Below are positions 1 to 7,337 of a stretch of 64,000 nucleotides of DNA, one piece after another. Numbering within the stretch: the first letter of the stretch is position 1; every line of letters starts with the position of its first letter. Origin of the DNA: Lacibacter sediminis (GTDB lineage Bacteria; Bacteroidota; Bacteroidia; Chitinophagales; Chitinophagaceae); contig NZ_CP060007.1 in NCBI RefSeq assembly GCF_014168535.1, forward strand, positions 3,410,001 through 3,474,000, given 5' to 3'. A model generated the notes under the pieces. That model had not been told where the DNA came from, made no database searches, and saw nothing but the letters and a program-made list of their open reading frames with translations. Position numbers and translations under genes: made by a program.

Positions 1-314
1 TTATGCAATGTAACAGCCCCTAATCGATCAACCGGAATAACATTTATCAGACCAAAAGCCCCAGCGGGAAAGAGAGTTGATTGATGAAGCCGCTCTACGT
101 CCACATAGGCATGCCTGCCAACCAAAAGCAATTCGTTTTCTCCCATTTCGATTATCTTTCGAATGCTTTCAGAAGGAGGATTATCCCCTCGATAAAACAC
201 TGAATCCAAAATCTTCTGCTCCCACTTCACCCCCGAAAACTGGGCATAAGAACATAAACTATTCAGCAAAAAAAACAGTAGAAAAGTGTAAGAAATCAGG
301 TAGCGATTAGCCAT
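1..314 (-). CDS. Exported protein of unknown function, C-terminus beyond left edge
   Basis: The minus strand is open from an ATG at 314 to the window edge, giving 104 residues without a stop. The protein starts MANRYLISY, followed by a hydrophobic stretch and a SYAQ cleavage context at about residue 24, which is a classical signal peptide for this group. The mature part reads as real coding sequence (FSGVKWEQKILDS, then ENELLLVGRHAYVD) but I do not recognise a family. The rest lies outside the window. It is the next minus-strand gene after efp, but the efp terminator separates the two. Confidence 0.6.
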   Translation of the reverse strand, partial: MANRYLISYTFLLFFLLNSLCSYAQFSGVKWEQKILDSVFYRGDNPPSESIRKIIEMGENELLLVGRHAYVDVERLHQSTLFPAGAFGLINVIPVDRLGAVTLH

Positions 315-383
315 TGGGTGATTTTAGGTGTCATAAAAATGCTAAAAAAAGCCAGTAAATGCAAGCGGGAAAATTCCCTGAAA

Positions 384-412
384 TAAAAAACCGCCTATTT
401 TCAGAGGCGGTT
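384..412 (-). terminator. Intrinsic terminator after efp
   Basis: A GC-rich stem (AACCGCC paired with GGCGGTT, loop of about 8 nt) lies just past the efp stop. Read on the minus strand it is followed by a run of six T residues. Confidence 0.8.
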
Positions 413-433
413 CTACTATGCATTGCACAAATA

Positions 434-1000
434 CTATTCTTTCACTCTTTCCACATAATCACCTGTTTTGGTGTTGATGCGGATCAGTTCGCCTTCGTTT
501 ACAAACAACGGAACCATTACAGTAGCGCCGGTTTCAATGGTGGCCGCCTTCAAGGTACGGGTAGCCGTATCGCCTTTCATACCAGGTTCGCTGTAGGTTA
601 CCAGCATTACAATTTTATCAGGCAATTCCACCGTCATCGGCAATTCTGTTTCGGTATTAAGAAGCACAGAAACTTCAGCACCATCTTTCAGAAACTGAGG
701 CGCATCGATCAATGCTTCCTGAACCACGATCTGCTCAAATGTTTCATTGTTCATGAAATTATAGCCCGTATCATCTTTATACAGGAACTGGAAATCTTTG
801 CGTTCAACACGCACGGGATAAATAGTTTCACCACTGTTCCAGGTTATTTCTACTGAGCGGGCATTATCTACGCCTTTCAGCTTTGCCCACACTTTAGCTG
901 CAGCACGGGCCGTCTTGTTTTCGCCAAATTCCACAATCTTGTATAAGCTGCCGTCAACTTTAATAATCATACCACGGCTGATGTCGGAAGTAGTTGCCAT
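434..1000 (-). CDS. efp: Translation elongation factor P
   Basis: EF-P binds the ribosome next to peptidyl-tRNA and relieves stalling at consecutive prolines. The 188-aa length matches the family. The KOW-like N-terminal domain begins MATTSDISRGM, followed by the central OB domain and a C-terminal OB domain ending GDYVERVKE. The oddity is the loop that normally carries the modified residue. The usual PGKGGA or PGRGGA is replaced by TARAAA (residues 30-35), leaving Arg at position 32 without the flanking prolines and glycines. I recall this variant from relatives in the phylum, so it is probably a lineage form rather than damage. The gene has its own promoter and terminator and is monocistronic. 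Confidence 0.95.
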   Translation of the reverse strand: MATTSDISRGMIIKVDGSLYKIVEFGENKTARAAAKVWAKLKGVDNARSVEITWNSGETIYPVRVERKDFQFLYKDDTGYNFMNNETFEQIVVQEALIDAPQFLKDGAEVSVLLNTETELPMTVELPDKIVMLVTYSEPGMKGDTATRTLKAATIETGATVMVPLFVNEGELIRINTKTGDYVERVKE

Positions 1001-1027
1001 AAAAACTCGTTATTTAATTTGAGGCTG

Positions 1028-1058
1028 CAAATATAAGGCAACTGCCCTTGCCAGCAAA
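1028..1058 (-). promoter_or_regulatory. efp promoter (-33 TTTG, -7 TATATTTG)
   Basis: On the minus strand TTTG (1058-1055) is followed after 19 bp by TATATTTG (1035-1028), a perfect match to the Bacteroidota TAnnTTTG -7 element. The start codon at 1000 lies about 28 nt downstream. Confidence 0.75.
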
Positions 1059-1089
1059 TTGAAGATAAATCATCTCTTGACCTATCTTG
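1059..1089 (+). promoter_or_regulatory. Promoter of the thioredoxin-like gene, close to the start codon
   Basis: TTG at 1059-1061 is followed after 21 bp by TATCTTG at 1083-1089. The ATG is at 1095, so the predicted transcript has almost no leader. The element is back to back with the efp promoter. Confidence 0.5.
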
Positions 1090-1094
1090 CAGAC

Positions 1095-1598
1095 ATGAAG
1101 AATGTCCTCTTTGTATTGAGCTTTTTGTTTGTCTTTCAAGTGTCTGCATCTGCAAACGGCAAAGATTCTATTCCTCTGCACCTCAAGAACCTGAAGCTCC
1201 CCGATTTTAAACTGTTACTGCCAGATAGTGTTACAGCTTTTTATACAGAACAGCTATCCGCAAAAAAGATAACCATCCTTATCAGCTTCAGTCCTGAGTG
1301 CGACCATTGCAAGCAACAAACCAAAGAGATCATCGAAAACATCAAAGAGTTGAAAGACGCCCAAATTGTAATGGCCACTACCCTGCCGTTTGAGATGATG
1401 AAAGCATTTCATGAAGAATACAAGATCGCTTCTTATAAGAATATTATTATGGGAAGGGATGTATTATATTTTTTCCCGAAGTATTTCCTCAATCATTACC
1501 TGCCGCTGATTGCTATCTATAATAAGAAAGGAGATTTAGTGCATTATTTTGATGGCGGGGTCTCAACAGCCGAACTTATCCGTTTAAGCAAAGAATAG
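1095..1598 (+). CDS. Exported thioredoxin-like protein
   Basis: A 167-aa protein with an N-terminal signal peptide (residues 1 to about 20, ending SASA) and a thioredoxin-fold core. The motif SPECDHCKQ places a CxxC-type redox pair (CDHC) at residues 69-72, and LPLIAIY near residue 134 is the expected cis-proline strand. It probably acts in the periplasm on disulfides or as a TlpA/ResA-like reductase, but no client can be named. I chose the ATG at 1095 because it begins directly with the signal peptide. An in-frame TTG at 1059 would add 12 residues that are part of the promoter. The gene is divergent from efp and shares an intergenic region of under 100 bp with it. Confidence 0.75.
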   Translation: MKNVLFVLSFLFVFQVSASANGKDSIPLHLKNLKLPDFKLLLPDSVTAFYTEQLSAKKITILISFSPECDHCKQQTKEIIENIKELKDAQIVMATTLPFEMMKAFHEEYKIASYKNIIMGRDVLYFFPKYFLNHYLPLIAIYNKKGDLVHYFDGGVSTAELIRLSKE

Positions 1599-1602
1599 AA
1601 AA

Positions 1603-1628
1603 GCGAATCACGTTTGAAAATGATTCGC
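1603..1628. terminator. Hairpin between convergent genes
   Basis: GCGAATCA and TGATTCGC form an 8-bp stem with a 10-nt loop. The minus-strand reading is followed by TTTTCT, so it probably terminates the M56 peptidase gene and may act for the thioredoxin-like gene too. Confidence 0.6.
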
Positions 1629-1667
1629 CTCTTTGATAATAAGGTTGAATGATTGCGGGTTAACTGA

Positions 1668-3680
1668 TCAGCATTTTTCTCTTTCTTTCTGCCAAGGGGT
1701 TGTAAAAAAATTGAATGTTGTTGTTTTATTTTTTGTCTTGATGATGATCACACCGTTTTTACCTTTTACTCCGTATGCTTTTTCGGCACTCTCTCCCTTT
1801 AATACGCTCACACTTTCAATATCGTCCGGCTCAACTTTACTGACTTCATCGTAATTCACTTCCTTACCATCAAGTATATAAAGTACAAGTTCAGGTTTAA
1901 TTCCGTTCTTAAAGCCAAGACCAAGGTTTGATTTATAGGTTGTATTTGTACTACCAGTTGCGTAACCAACTACAGTTACTTCCTTTAGTGAAGCAGCAGG
2001 AGAAGTTGAATTTACCGATCCTGTTACAGGCTTGCCTTCAACGGTTGCAGCTGTTTTTGTTCCATAACCAACAACGGTTACTTCTTTTACAGGCGATACA
2101 GGAGAAGTTGCACTTACTTTACCAGGAACACTTACTGCTGCAGGACTTCCTGCTGTTGTTGCAACCGAAACTTTTGTTGGAACTTCTGGTGCAGGTGGTG
2201 GTGGCGGTGGAATTTTACCATACTTCTTCTCATACTCTGCTTCTTTCTTTGTCCAGTCGGTGAGTTTTAATGCTTCAACAATGTTCTTCTTTTTATCTTT
2301 TACAATTACCACACATTCACCAAGATTATCGGCAATAGTTACATAATATCCTTTTTCATTTAATGCTACAGATTCATGAGCCGGTGCTGCGGGAGCTACA
2401 ACAACTGTCATAGGAGCTCCAGGTATTGTAGTGGTAACGTGGTATTTCTTTTCAACTGCTTCACGCTGTTCTTTAATTTCAAGATCATATTTTTCAATGG
2501 AGCCATCTTTCAAACGTATCTGGATTGTATTTTTTCCATTCTCCTTTTTTACATCAACTGATTCAACATTGTTTGATTTAATTACGACCGGTGGTGCAGG
2601 TGGGGGTGGCACAAGTTTATCGATCTTACCATATTTCTTCTCAAAGGCAGCTTTTTCTTTTTCATCGTTCAGGTTATAAGTTTCTGTTGTGCCATTCTTC
2701 AAAGTAATGGTGATGGTTTTCTGATCGTTGTTTTTATTGACATTGATATTTTCAATGTCGTTTGCCGGAACAGTATCTCTAAGCAAAGCGTTTTGCTGAG
2801 CAACATCGTTACGTTTTTCTTTTTGTTTTACTTCCCTGAAGGCAAGCAAGAGCACTGCCACCAGCGGCAATACAAACAGGAAGCGGATGATCTGCACACG
2901 GGCAGATTTGATTTGATTCATCATGATGATTCGGTTTTTAAGTGATGAGAAATTAAAATTCGGTGCAATGCTGTAATTGGTGTTACCCACAACTTTCAGC
3001 AACAGGTATTGGTATTGCTTTTTATCAACGCCGTCCTGCAATACTTTTTCATCGGCAATAAATTCAAGATTTTGCCTGATGGCTTTGCGGATGAGCCATG
3101 CTGCGGGATGAAACCACAACAGCATACATAACAATTCAGCCAGCATAATATCAATGCTGTGTTTCTGTTTAACGTGCACAAACTCGTGGCGGATGATCTC
3201 CTGCAGTTCAGCTTCCGTATGCAACTGACGGTTGATATAAATACCATTGTTAAATGAGAAGGGAACGATCTGTTCATTCACATCAAAGAGTTTTACATCG
3301 CCTTCATTCAATAATGTTGCATTTGTTTTGATCCGTTGTAAACTGAACAACTGTATCAATATCCTGATACCCATGATCAACATACCCGTTACAAGTACAG
3401 CTATTGAAACAGTCCATTCGTTCCATTCAAAACCCGGACTGTTCAGTTGTAGATTATATACAGGTATAAGTTGTATAAACTGTGCTTCCTCCAGTTCATG
3501 CCGAAAAAGGAAATCGGTAATGTTCATGAAAGGTATAGCAAAGCATAGCAAGCTATAACCCACCAGGTACCAGCGGTTCCAGTTATAAAATGTTAACCGA
3601 CGTAATACCAATTGGTAAAACAGGTACACCACCGTAAGAGCGATGGATACTTTCAGCAGATATTCTATTAATACTGGCAT
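1668..3680 (-). CDS. BlaR1-type M56 metallopeptidase with SusC-like plug tail
   Basis: A membrane zinc peptidase of the M56 (BlaR1/MecR1) family, 670 aa from the ATG at 3680, whose product begins directly with a membrane helix. An in-frame start at 3737 would add 19 residues of spacer sequence. Several helices occupy residues 1-130. The catalytic HEFVH is at about 165-169, followed by NLEFIADE. After a helix near residue 290 comes a periplasmic tail with three related units (xITLKNGTTETYNL; IQIRLKDGSIEKYDL; VVIVKDKKKNIVEAL), each ending near KKYGK, with proline runs after two of them. Two copies of KEVTVVGY and a final DDIESVSVLKG...GVIIIKTK segment match the SusC/RagA plug signature. The partner BlaI gene is 67 bp upstream. 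The inferred role is sensing at the envelope and cleaving BlaI. The ligand is unknown. Confidence 0.85.
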   Translation of the reverse strand: MPVLIEYLLKVSIALTVVYLFYQLVLRRLTFYNWNRWYLVGYSLLCFAIPFMNITDFLFRHELEEAQFIQLIPVYNLQLNSPGFEWNEWTVSIAVLVTGMLIMGIRILIQLFSLQRIKTNATLLNEGDVKLFDVNEQIVPFSFNNGIYINRQLHTEAELQEIIRHEFVHVKQKHSIDIMLAELLCMLLWFHPAAWLIRKAIRQNLEFIADEKVLQDGVDKKQYQYLLLKVVGNTNYSIAPNFNFSSLKNRIIMMNQIKSARVQIIRFLFVLPLVAVLLLAFREVKQKEKRNDVAQQNALLRDTVPANDIENINVNKNNDQKTITITLKNGTTETYNLNDEKEKAAFEKKYGKIDKLVPPPPAPPVVIKSNNVESVDVKKENGKNTIQIRLKDGSIEKYDLEIKEQREAVEKKYHVTTTIPGAPMTVVVAPAAPAHESVALNEKGYYVTIADNLGECVVIVKDKKKNIVEALKLTDWTKKEAEYEKKYGKIPPPPPPAPEVPTKVSVATTAGSPAAVSVPGKVSATSPVSPVKEVTVVGYGTKTAATVEGKPVTGSVNSTSPAASLKEVTVVGYATGSTNTTYKSNLGLGFKNGIKPELVLYILDGKEVNYDEVSKVEPDDIESVSVLKGESAEKAYGVKGKNGVIIIKTKNKTTTFNFFTTPWQKEREKC

Positions 3681-3713
3681 TGCAATTTGATAATTTAGAA
3701 TTTGAAATTTGAA

Positions 3714-3750
3714 CATCAGCAACTCATCACTGATCATTCATTACTCATCA
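3714..3750. repeat. Low-complexity ATGA/GATGAG spacer between blaI and blaR
   Basis: Between the BlaI stop and the M56 start the minus strand is built of imperfect TGATGAG/TAATGAATGAT units, followed by AATTTCAAATTC units. The BlaI stop codon itself lies in the repeat. Similar spacers occur at 11435-11512 and 36450-36590. Confidence 0.5.
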
Positions 3751-4107
3751 TTTCTTCCCCTCAATCATCTCAACAATTTCTTTCAACTCTTTTGGTGATA
3801 GTTTTTTCTGTTCCACAAAAAAGTTCACCAACTCTTTATAAGAGTTTTCGAAATACTCTTTTACAAAACCATTCATGAATTTCTTTTTATACTCTTCTTC
3901 CGTAATAGCCGGTTTATATAAATAGGCATTACCAACAAGCCTGCTGGTAAGGTATCCTTTCTTCTCAAGATTTTTAATAGTAGAAGCAAGCGTTGTGTAA
4001 GGAATATCAATATCCAGGTTATCGAGGAATGCTTTCACATTTCCTTCGCCATTTCGCCAAACGGCCTGCATGGCTTCCTCTTCCTGTTGTGTGAGTTTCT
4101 CGAGCAT
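3748..4107 (-). CDS. BlaI/MecI/CopY-family transcriptional repressor
   Basis: A 119-aa winged-helix repressor of normal family length. It starts with LTQQEEEAMQAVW, the first helix seen throughout BlaI/MecI. The recognition region is TTLASTIKNLEKKGYL and a wing follows (SRLVGNAYLYKPAI). The C-terminal half is helical and would form the dimer and carry the cleavage region. In this family the partner M56 peptidase inactivates the repressor. Here that peptidase is the next gene. Two tandem palindromes of the form TACGR-N5-TCGTA lie over the start site and leader, which points to autoregulation of the operon. Confidence 0.9.
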   Translation of the reverse strand: MLEKLTQQEEEAMQAVWRNGEGNVKAFLDNLDIDIPYTTLASTIKNLEKKGYLTSRLVGNAYLYKPAITEEEYKKKFMNGFVKEYFENSYKELVNFFVEQKKLSPKELKEIVEMIEGKK

Positions 4108-4110
4108 GTC

Positions 4111-4144
4111 TACGAATTTTTCGTAAAGCTACGGATTTTTCGTA
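4111..4144 (-). promoter_or_regulatory. Tandem BlaI-type operators
   Basis: Two 15-bp dyads, TACGA-ATTTT-TCGTA at 4111-4125 and TACGG-ATTTT-TCGTA at 4130-4144, are offset by 19 bp. The first ends 3 bp before the blaI start codon and the second covers the expected transcription start. The layout fits repression by the BlaI protein encoded immediately downstream. Confidence 0.75.
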
Positions 4145-4150
4145 GCCGCC

Positions 4151-4158
4151 CAAATTTA
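4151..4158 (-). promoter_or_regulatory. blaI -7 element TAAATTTG
   Basis: A perfect TAnnTTTG match on the minus strand places the transcription start at about 4145, at the edge of the upstream operator. I found no well-spaced -33 TTTG. Confidence 0.5.
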
Positions 4159-4193
4159 TTTTCACCTCATTTGTTAACTTATTGACAAAACAA

Positions 4194-4216
4194 AGGCCGA
4201 TCAATTTGACCGGCCT
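4194..4216 (-). terminator. Terminator after the SRPBCC gene
   Basis: AGGCCG pairs with CGGCCT, and the minus-strand reading continues into TTTGTTTTG. It separates the SRPBCC gene from the blaI promoter. Confidence 0.65.
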
Positions 4217-4240
4217 ATCTTATAAATAAAACACTTATTC

Positions 4241-4756
4241 TTATTTCTCACACATTTCTTTCAGGTTACGTAACCCGTCTTCAAATTGTGTGTTGAGTTG
4301 CTTTGTGATCGATGGCCCCATCAATCGTGCAACCGGAAAAGGAAATGCACCGCTGTTACGCCATACTACTTTTGTTCCTCCATCTACTTCAGTAAAATCC
4401 CATGCATCAATTGCCTGCGATTTAAATGGCTTTAGAAATACCAGATCGAAATTGATGGCTTTACTTGGCACTGTTGAACGGACAGTTAAACTCCCCTCAC
4501 CTACTTTTTTCCCATTCCAGTAATACTTGTGTCCCACATGCATGGGCTCACCTGTAATGGTTGTTTGAGCGTCGGGGTCAGTTTTTGCCCAAGGGTTCCA
4601 ATCACGGTAATGATGCAGGTCAGCAATCTTGTTATACACTTCTGCTGATGGTCTGCTAATGACCGTTGATTTTTCAACAAGATACTTACCTGGCAATACA
4701 GCCGCCACCAGTAAAACAAGAGCAATGATGCCCAGAATAGCATAGAGAATGATCAT
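4241..4756 (-). CDS. Membrane-anchored SRPBCC (START-like) protein
   Basis: A 171-aa protein with one N-terminal helix (residues 2-22) followed by a START-like ligand-binding fold. Recognisable pieces are VEKSTVISRPSAEVYNKIADLHHYRDWNPW at 28-57 and the strand TEVDGGTKVVWRNSG near 120-135. The same architecture, TM helix plus polyketide-cyclase-like domain, is common in environmental Bacteroidota. The ligand is unknown. It is a single gene with its own terminator, divergent from mdh. Confidence 0.75.
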   Translation of the reverse strand: MIILYAILGIIALVLLVAAVLPGKYLVEKSTVISRPSAEVYNKIADLHHYRDWNPWAKTDPDAQTTITGEPMHVGHKYYWNGKKVGEGSLTVRSTVPSKAINFDLVFLKPFKSQAIDAWDFTEVDGGTKVVWRNSGAFPFPVARLMGPSITKQLNTQFEDGLRNLKEMCEK

Positions 4757-4796
4757 ATTGGGTTGTTTTTGGTTTGTTTAAAGATACTAATTCCTG

Positions 4797-4829
4797 TTTT
4801 GACATTTTGCCGTTCCTCCAATACCTTTG
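4797..4829 (+). promoter_or_regulatory. mdh promoter
   Basis: TTTTG (4797-4801) and TACCTTTG (4822-4829) are separated by 20 bp. The ATG follows 43 bp after the -7 element. Confidence 0.75.
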
Positions 4830-4872
4830 CCCCACTAAAAATTTTTCATTCTTAATTTAAATTGATAGATCC

Positions 4873-5802
4873 ATGAAAGTTACTGTAGTAGGTGCCGGTG
4901 CCGTGGGTGCAACCTGTGCTGATAATATTGCCCGTAAAGAATTGTGCTCTGAACTTGTGTTGCTCGATATCAAAGAAGGTGTTGCCGAAGGTAAAGCCCA
5001 GGATATGATGCAAACTGCTACTCTGCTTGGTTTTGATACCAAGATCGTGGGCAGCACGAACGATTACAGCAAAACCGCTAACAGTGACGTAGTAGTGATC
5101 ACTTCAGGTTTACCACGTAAGCCCGGTATGACCCGTGAAGAATTGATTGGTGTAAACGCAGGCATTGTAAAATCTGTTTGCGAAAACATTTTGAAATTTT
5201 CTCCAAATGCCATCATCATCATCATCAGTAACCCAATGGATACGATGACGTACCTGGCATTAACTTCAACCGGTTTACCAAAGAACCGCATCATCGGTAT
5301 GGGTGGCACACTCGATAGCAGCCGCTTTAAATACCAATTGAGTCAGCATTTGGGTTGTTCTCCTTCTGATCTGAATGCAGTGGTTGTTGGTGGACATGGC
5401 GACACAACGATGATTCCTTTGATCCGCATGGCTACATGGAATAGTGTTCCTGTAACAAAATTCTTAAGTGCAGAACAGCAAGAGAAGATCATTAAAGACA
5501 CAATGGTTGGTGGTGCTACACTTACTGCATTGATCGGTACATCTGCATGGTATGCACCAGGTGCTGCGGGAGCCGCATTGGTTGAAAGCATTTTACGTGA
5601 TGAAAAGAAACTCTTTACCTGCTGCGTAGCGTTGGATGGAGAATACGGACAGAAAGATATTTGCTTAGGCGTTCCTGTTACAATTGGTCGTAACGGTTGG
5701 GAAAAAATTCTCGACTTTGAATTGAATGCTGACGAACAAGCTCTCTTTAACAAGAGTGCAGATGCAGTTAGAAATATGAATGATGTGTTGAAGACATTAT
5801 AA
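4873..5802 (+). CDS. mdh: Malate dehydrogenase (LDH-like type)
   Basis: This enzyme oxidises malate to oxaloacetate with NAD in the TCA cycle. Its 309 residues fit the homotetrameric LDH-like MDH class. The Rossmann motif GAGAVG is at 7-12, and Asp32 (LLDI) ends the second strand, as in NAD-dependent enzymes. The active-site loop PRKPGMTR at 81-88 carries Arg at the substrate-selecting position, typical of MDH rather than LDH. The catalytic motif GGHGD has its His at about 175. It is monocistronic, with a good promoter and a long terminator. Confidence 0.95.
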   Translation: MKVTVVGAGAVGATCADNIARKELCSELVLLDIKEGVAEGKAQDMMQTATLLGFDTKIVGSTNDYSKTANSDVVVITSGLPRKPGMTREELIGVNAGIVKSVCENILKFSPNAIIIIISNPMDTMTYLALTSTGLPKNRIIGMGGTLDSSRFKYQLSQHLGCSPSDLNAVVVGGHGDTTMIPLIRMATWNSVPVTKFLSAEQQEKIIKDTMVGGATLTALIGTSAWYAPGAAGAALVESILRDEKKLFTCCVALDGEYGQKDICLGVPVTIGRNGWEKILDFELNADEQALFNKSADAVRNMNDVLKTL

Positions 5803-5834
5803 TTTATAACATATCTCGGTAAGGATAGAAGTTG

Positions 5835-5877
5835 AAAGTCCCTAAAGTCTGTAAGTGTTACAGAATTTAGGGACTTT
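5835..5877 (+). terminator. Long hairpin terminator after mdh
   Basis: AAAGTCCCTAAA pairs with TTTAGGGACTTT, and an inner CTGTAA/TTACAG stem has a 3-nt loop. The U-run is short (CTTT, then CTT). Confidence 0.7.
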
Positions 5878-6052
5878 CTTACATAATACTCAGGACTATC
5901 TCAATTTAAGGACCCGATGATTTTAACTTCTGCTTTTATTAAGTATATTTATACACCCAATAATTCTGTGAACATTCCTCCCTTTTCCAATCTCTCCTGT
6001 AACTGACCTTACACTTATCGATTGCCCTATTGTTGCAACTTAAATTTTGGTT

Positions 6053-6628
6053 ATGAGAACTCCACATGTGTTTTGGTCTACGTTCGTTTTTTTATGTTTG
6101 CAAACCGCAGCAGTATTTGCACAGGAGCCGGCGCAACTACACAACCCGAAAATTGATCTTAATATCAGCCCGGGACATAACCCGAGTATCAATCCGCAAA
6201 AGAACCCCGGTATCAATCCTAAGATGAACAGTAATATTAATCCGGTTTTGAATAAAGAAATTAACCCGGTAGAAAATAAATCGATCAATCCAAAAGTAAA
6301 TGCGCTAATCAATCCATTAAAAAATCAACTGCTCAATCCGTTAATGTATAAACATCTCTACCCAAGCAGCGGTTCGTGGAAAGGTTTGTATATCTACAAC
6401 GAAAAAGATAATCTCATTGGTTACATCACAAGGCCAACAAGAGATGTGTTGATTTGTTTTGACGTTACAGGTGTATGGACCTGTTATTATGTTCTTACTG
6501 CACAGGGAACTTACAACCATTTTGACATGGATGGAAACTGGACAGGCGACTACATCTGCTCCGATTCAAATGCAGGATTCAATGTATTTAACAAAGAAGG
6601 AGAATGGACAGGGAGACATATTAAATAA
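6053..6628 (+). CDS. Exported protein with INPxxNxx octapeptide repeats
   Basis: A 191-aa protein of unknown function. A signal peptide (ending VFAQEPAQ) is followed by about seven tandem eight-residue units of the pattern INPxxNxx (for example INPKMNSN, INPVLNKE, INPVENKS), preceded by one degenerate unit. The C-terminal 90 residues have three shorter Trp/Gly-rich motifs (SGSWKGLYIYN, DMDGNWTGDYI, NKEGEWTGRHI), each like one beta-hairpin. I chose the ATG at 6053 because the in-frame codon at 6047 is TTG. The repeat would present a ladder of Asn-Pro corners, suggesting an extended or solenoid surface module. No homologue is recognised. Confidence 0.65.
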   Translation: MRTPHVFWSTFVFLCLQTAAVFAQEPAQLHNPKIDLNISPGHNPSINPQKNPGINPKMNSNINPVLNKEINPVENKSINPKVNALINPLKNQLLNPLMYKHLYPSSGSWKGLYIYNEKDNLIGYITRPTRDVLICFDVTGVWTCYYVLTAQGTYNHFDMDGNWTGDYICSDSNAGFNVFNKEGEWTGRHIK

Positions 6629-6662
6629 TGAGCAGGGGAAATAACAACCAAAGCAGGCTCAA

Positions 6663-7292
6663 TTAAACCAGACGTTCTTTAATAGCTTTACTCACAGCTT
6701 CTGTGGCAGAATGCACCTGCAGTTTCTCATAAATTTTTTTGATATAAGATCGAATCGTTTCAAATGCATAACCGGTTTCGTCAGCTATCATTTTATAACT
6801 ATTGCCTTTGCACAAGAGGGAAAGGATAAGTTTTTCTTTTTCGTTAAATTTATAAATATTAGTTGCCGTTGATTGTTGCATTGAGTTCACCACCATTTTG
6901 GCAATAGACGGGCTCATAGGTGCACCGCCTTCTAACACTTCTTTTATAGAAGGAATTAATTTCTCTGAAACATTTTTCTTTAAAAGATAACCGGAAGCAC
7001 CTGCGCAAATGGCATCAAATACATGTGTACTGTCGTCGAAAACAGTAAGCATAATGATCTGCACATCTTTGTTAAATGAGCGTATAATTTTTACCGCTTC
7101 AATGCCGCTTCGGCCGGGCATATCAATATCCATTAATATCACATCGGGATTATTCTCTTTCACCTGCTGCTCAGCCTGAATACAATTATCATGGGTAGCG
7201 ATCACTACAAACTCATCTGTAAGTTGCAGCAATTCCTCAAGCCCCTTGCGTAAACCGCTGTTGTCCTCAAATATGATGATTTTTTTGACCAT
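6663..7292 (-). CDS. NarL/FixJ-type response regulator
   Basis: A DNA-binding response regulator of 209 aa. The receiver domain has the acidic pair in IFEDN and the phosphoacceptor Asp in VILMDIDMPG, with the conserved Thr and Lys in MLTVFDD and LLKKN. The LuxR-type helix-turn-helix is in the last 60 residues (LCKGNSYKMIADETGYAFETIRSYIKKIYEKL). The ATG at 7292 is preferred over an in-frame GTG at 7299-7301. The gene follows its sensor kinase by 45 bp on the same strand, so the two form a pair. The targets are unknown. Confidence 0.9.
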   Translation of the reverse strand: MVKKIIIFEDNSGLRKGLEELLQLTDEFVVIATHDNCIQAEQQVKENNPDVILMDIDMPGRSGIEAVKIIRSFNKDVQIIMLTVFDDSTHVFDAICAGASGYLLKKNVSEKLIPSIKEVLEGGAPMSPSIAKMVVNSMQQSTATNIYKFNEKEKLILSLLCKGNSYKMIADETGYAFETIRSYIKKIYEKLQVHSATEAVSKAIKERLV

Positions 7293-7337
7293 CTGTTTCA
7301 CAAGTTAATAAAGTAACAATAGTTCCTCTACCCCAAT

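Noticed and set aside
77..310. Plus-strand frame of 77 codons at the left edge
   Set aside because: It lies opposite a minus-strand frame with a clear signal peptide that is open to the edge; the plus frame has no family-like sequence.
5965..6050. TGTGAACAT upstream of the INP-repeat gene as an activator site
   Set aside because: The TRYAA block is missing and the TGTAAC downstream is off by one base; it is most likely chance.
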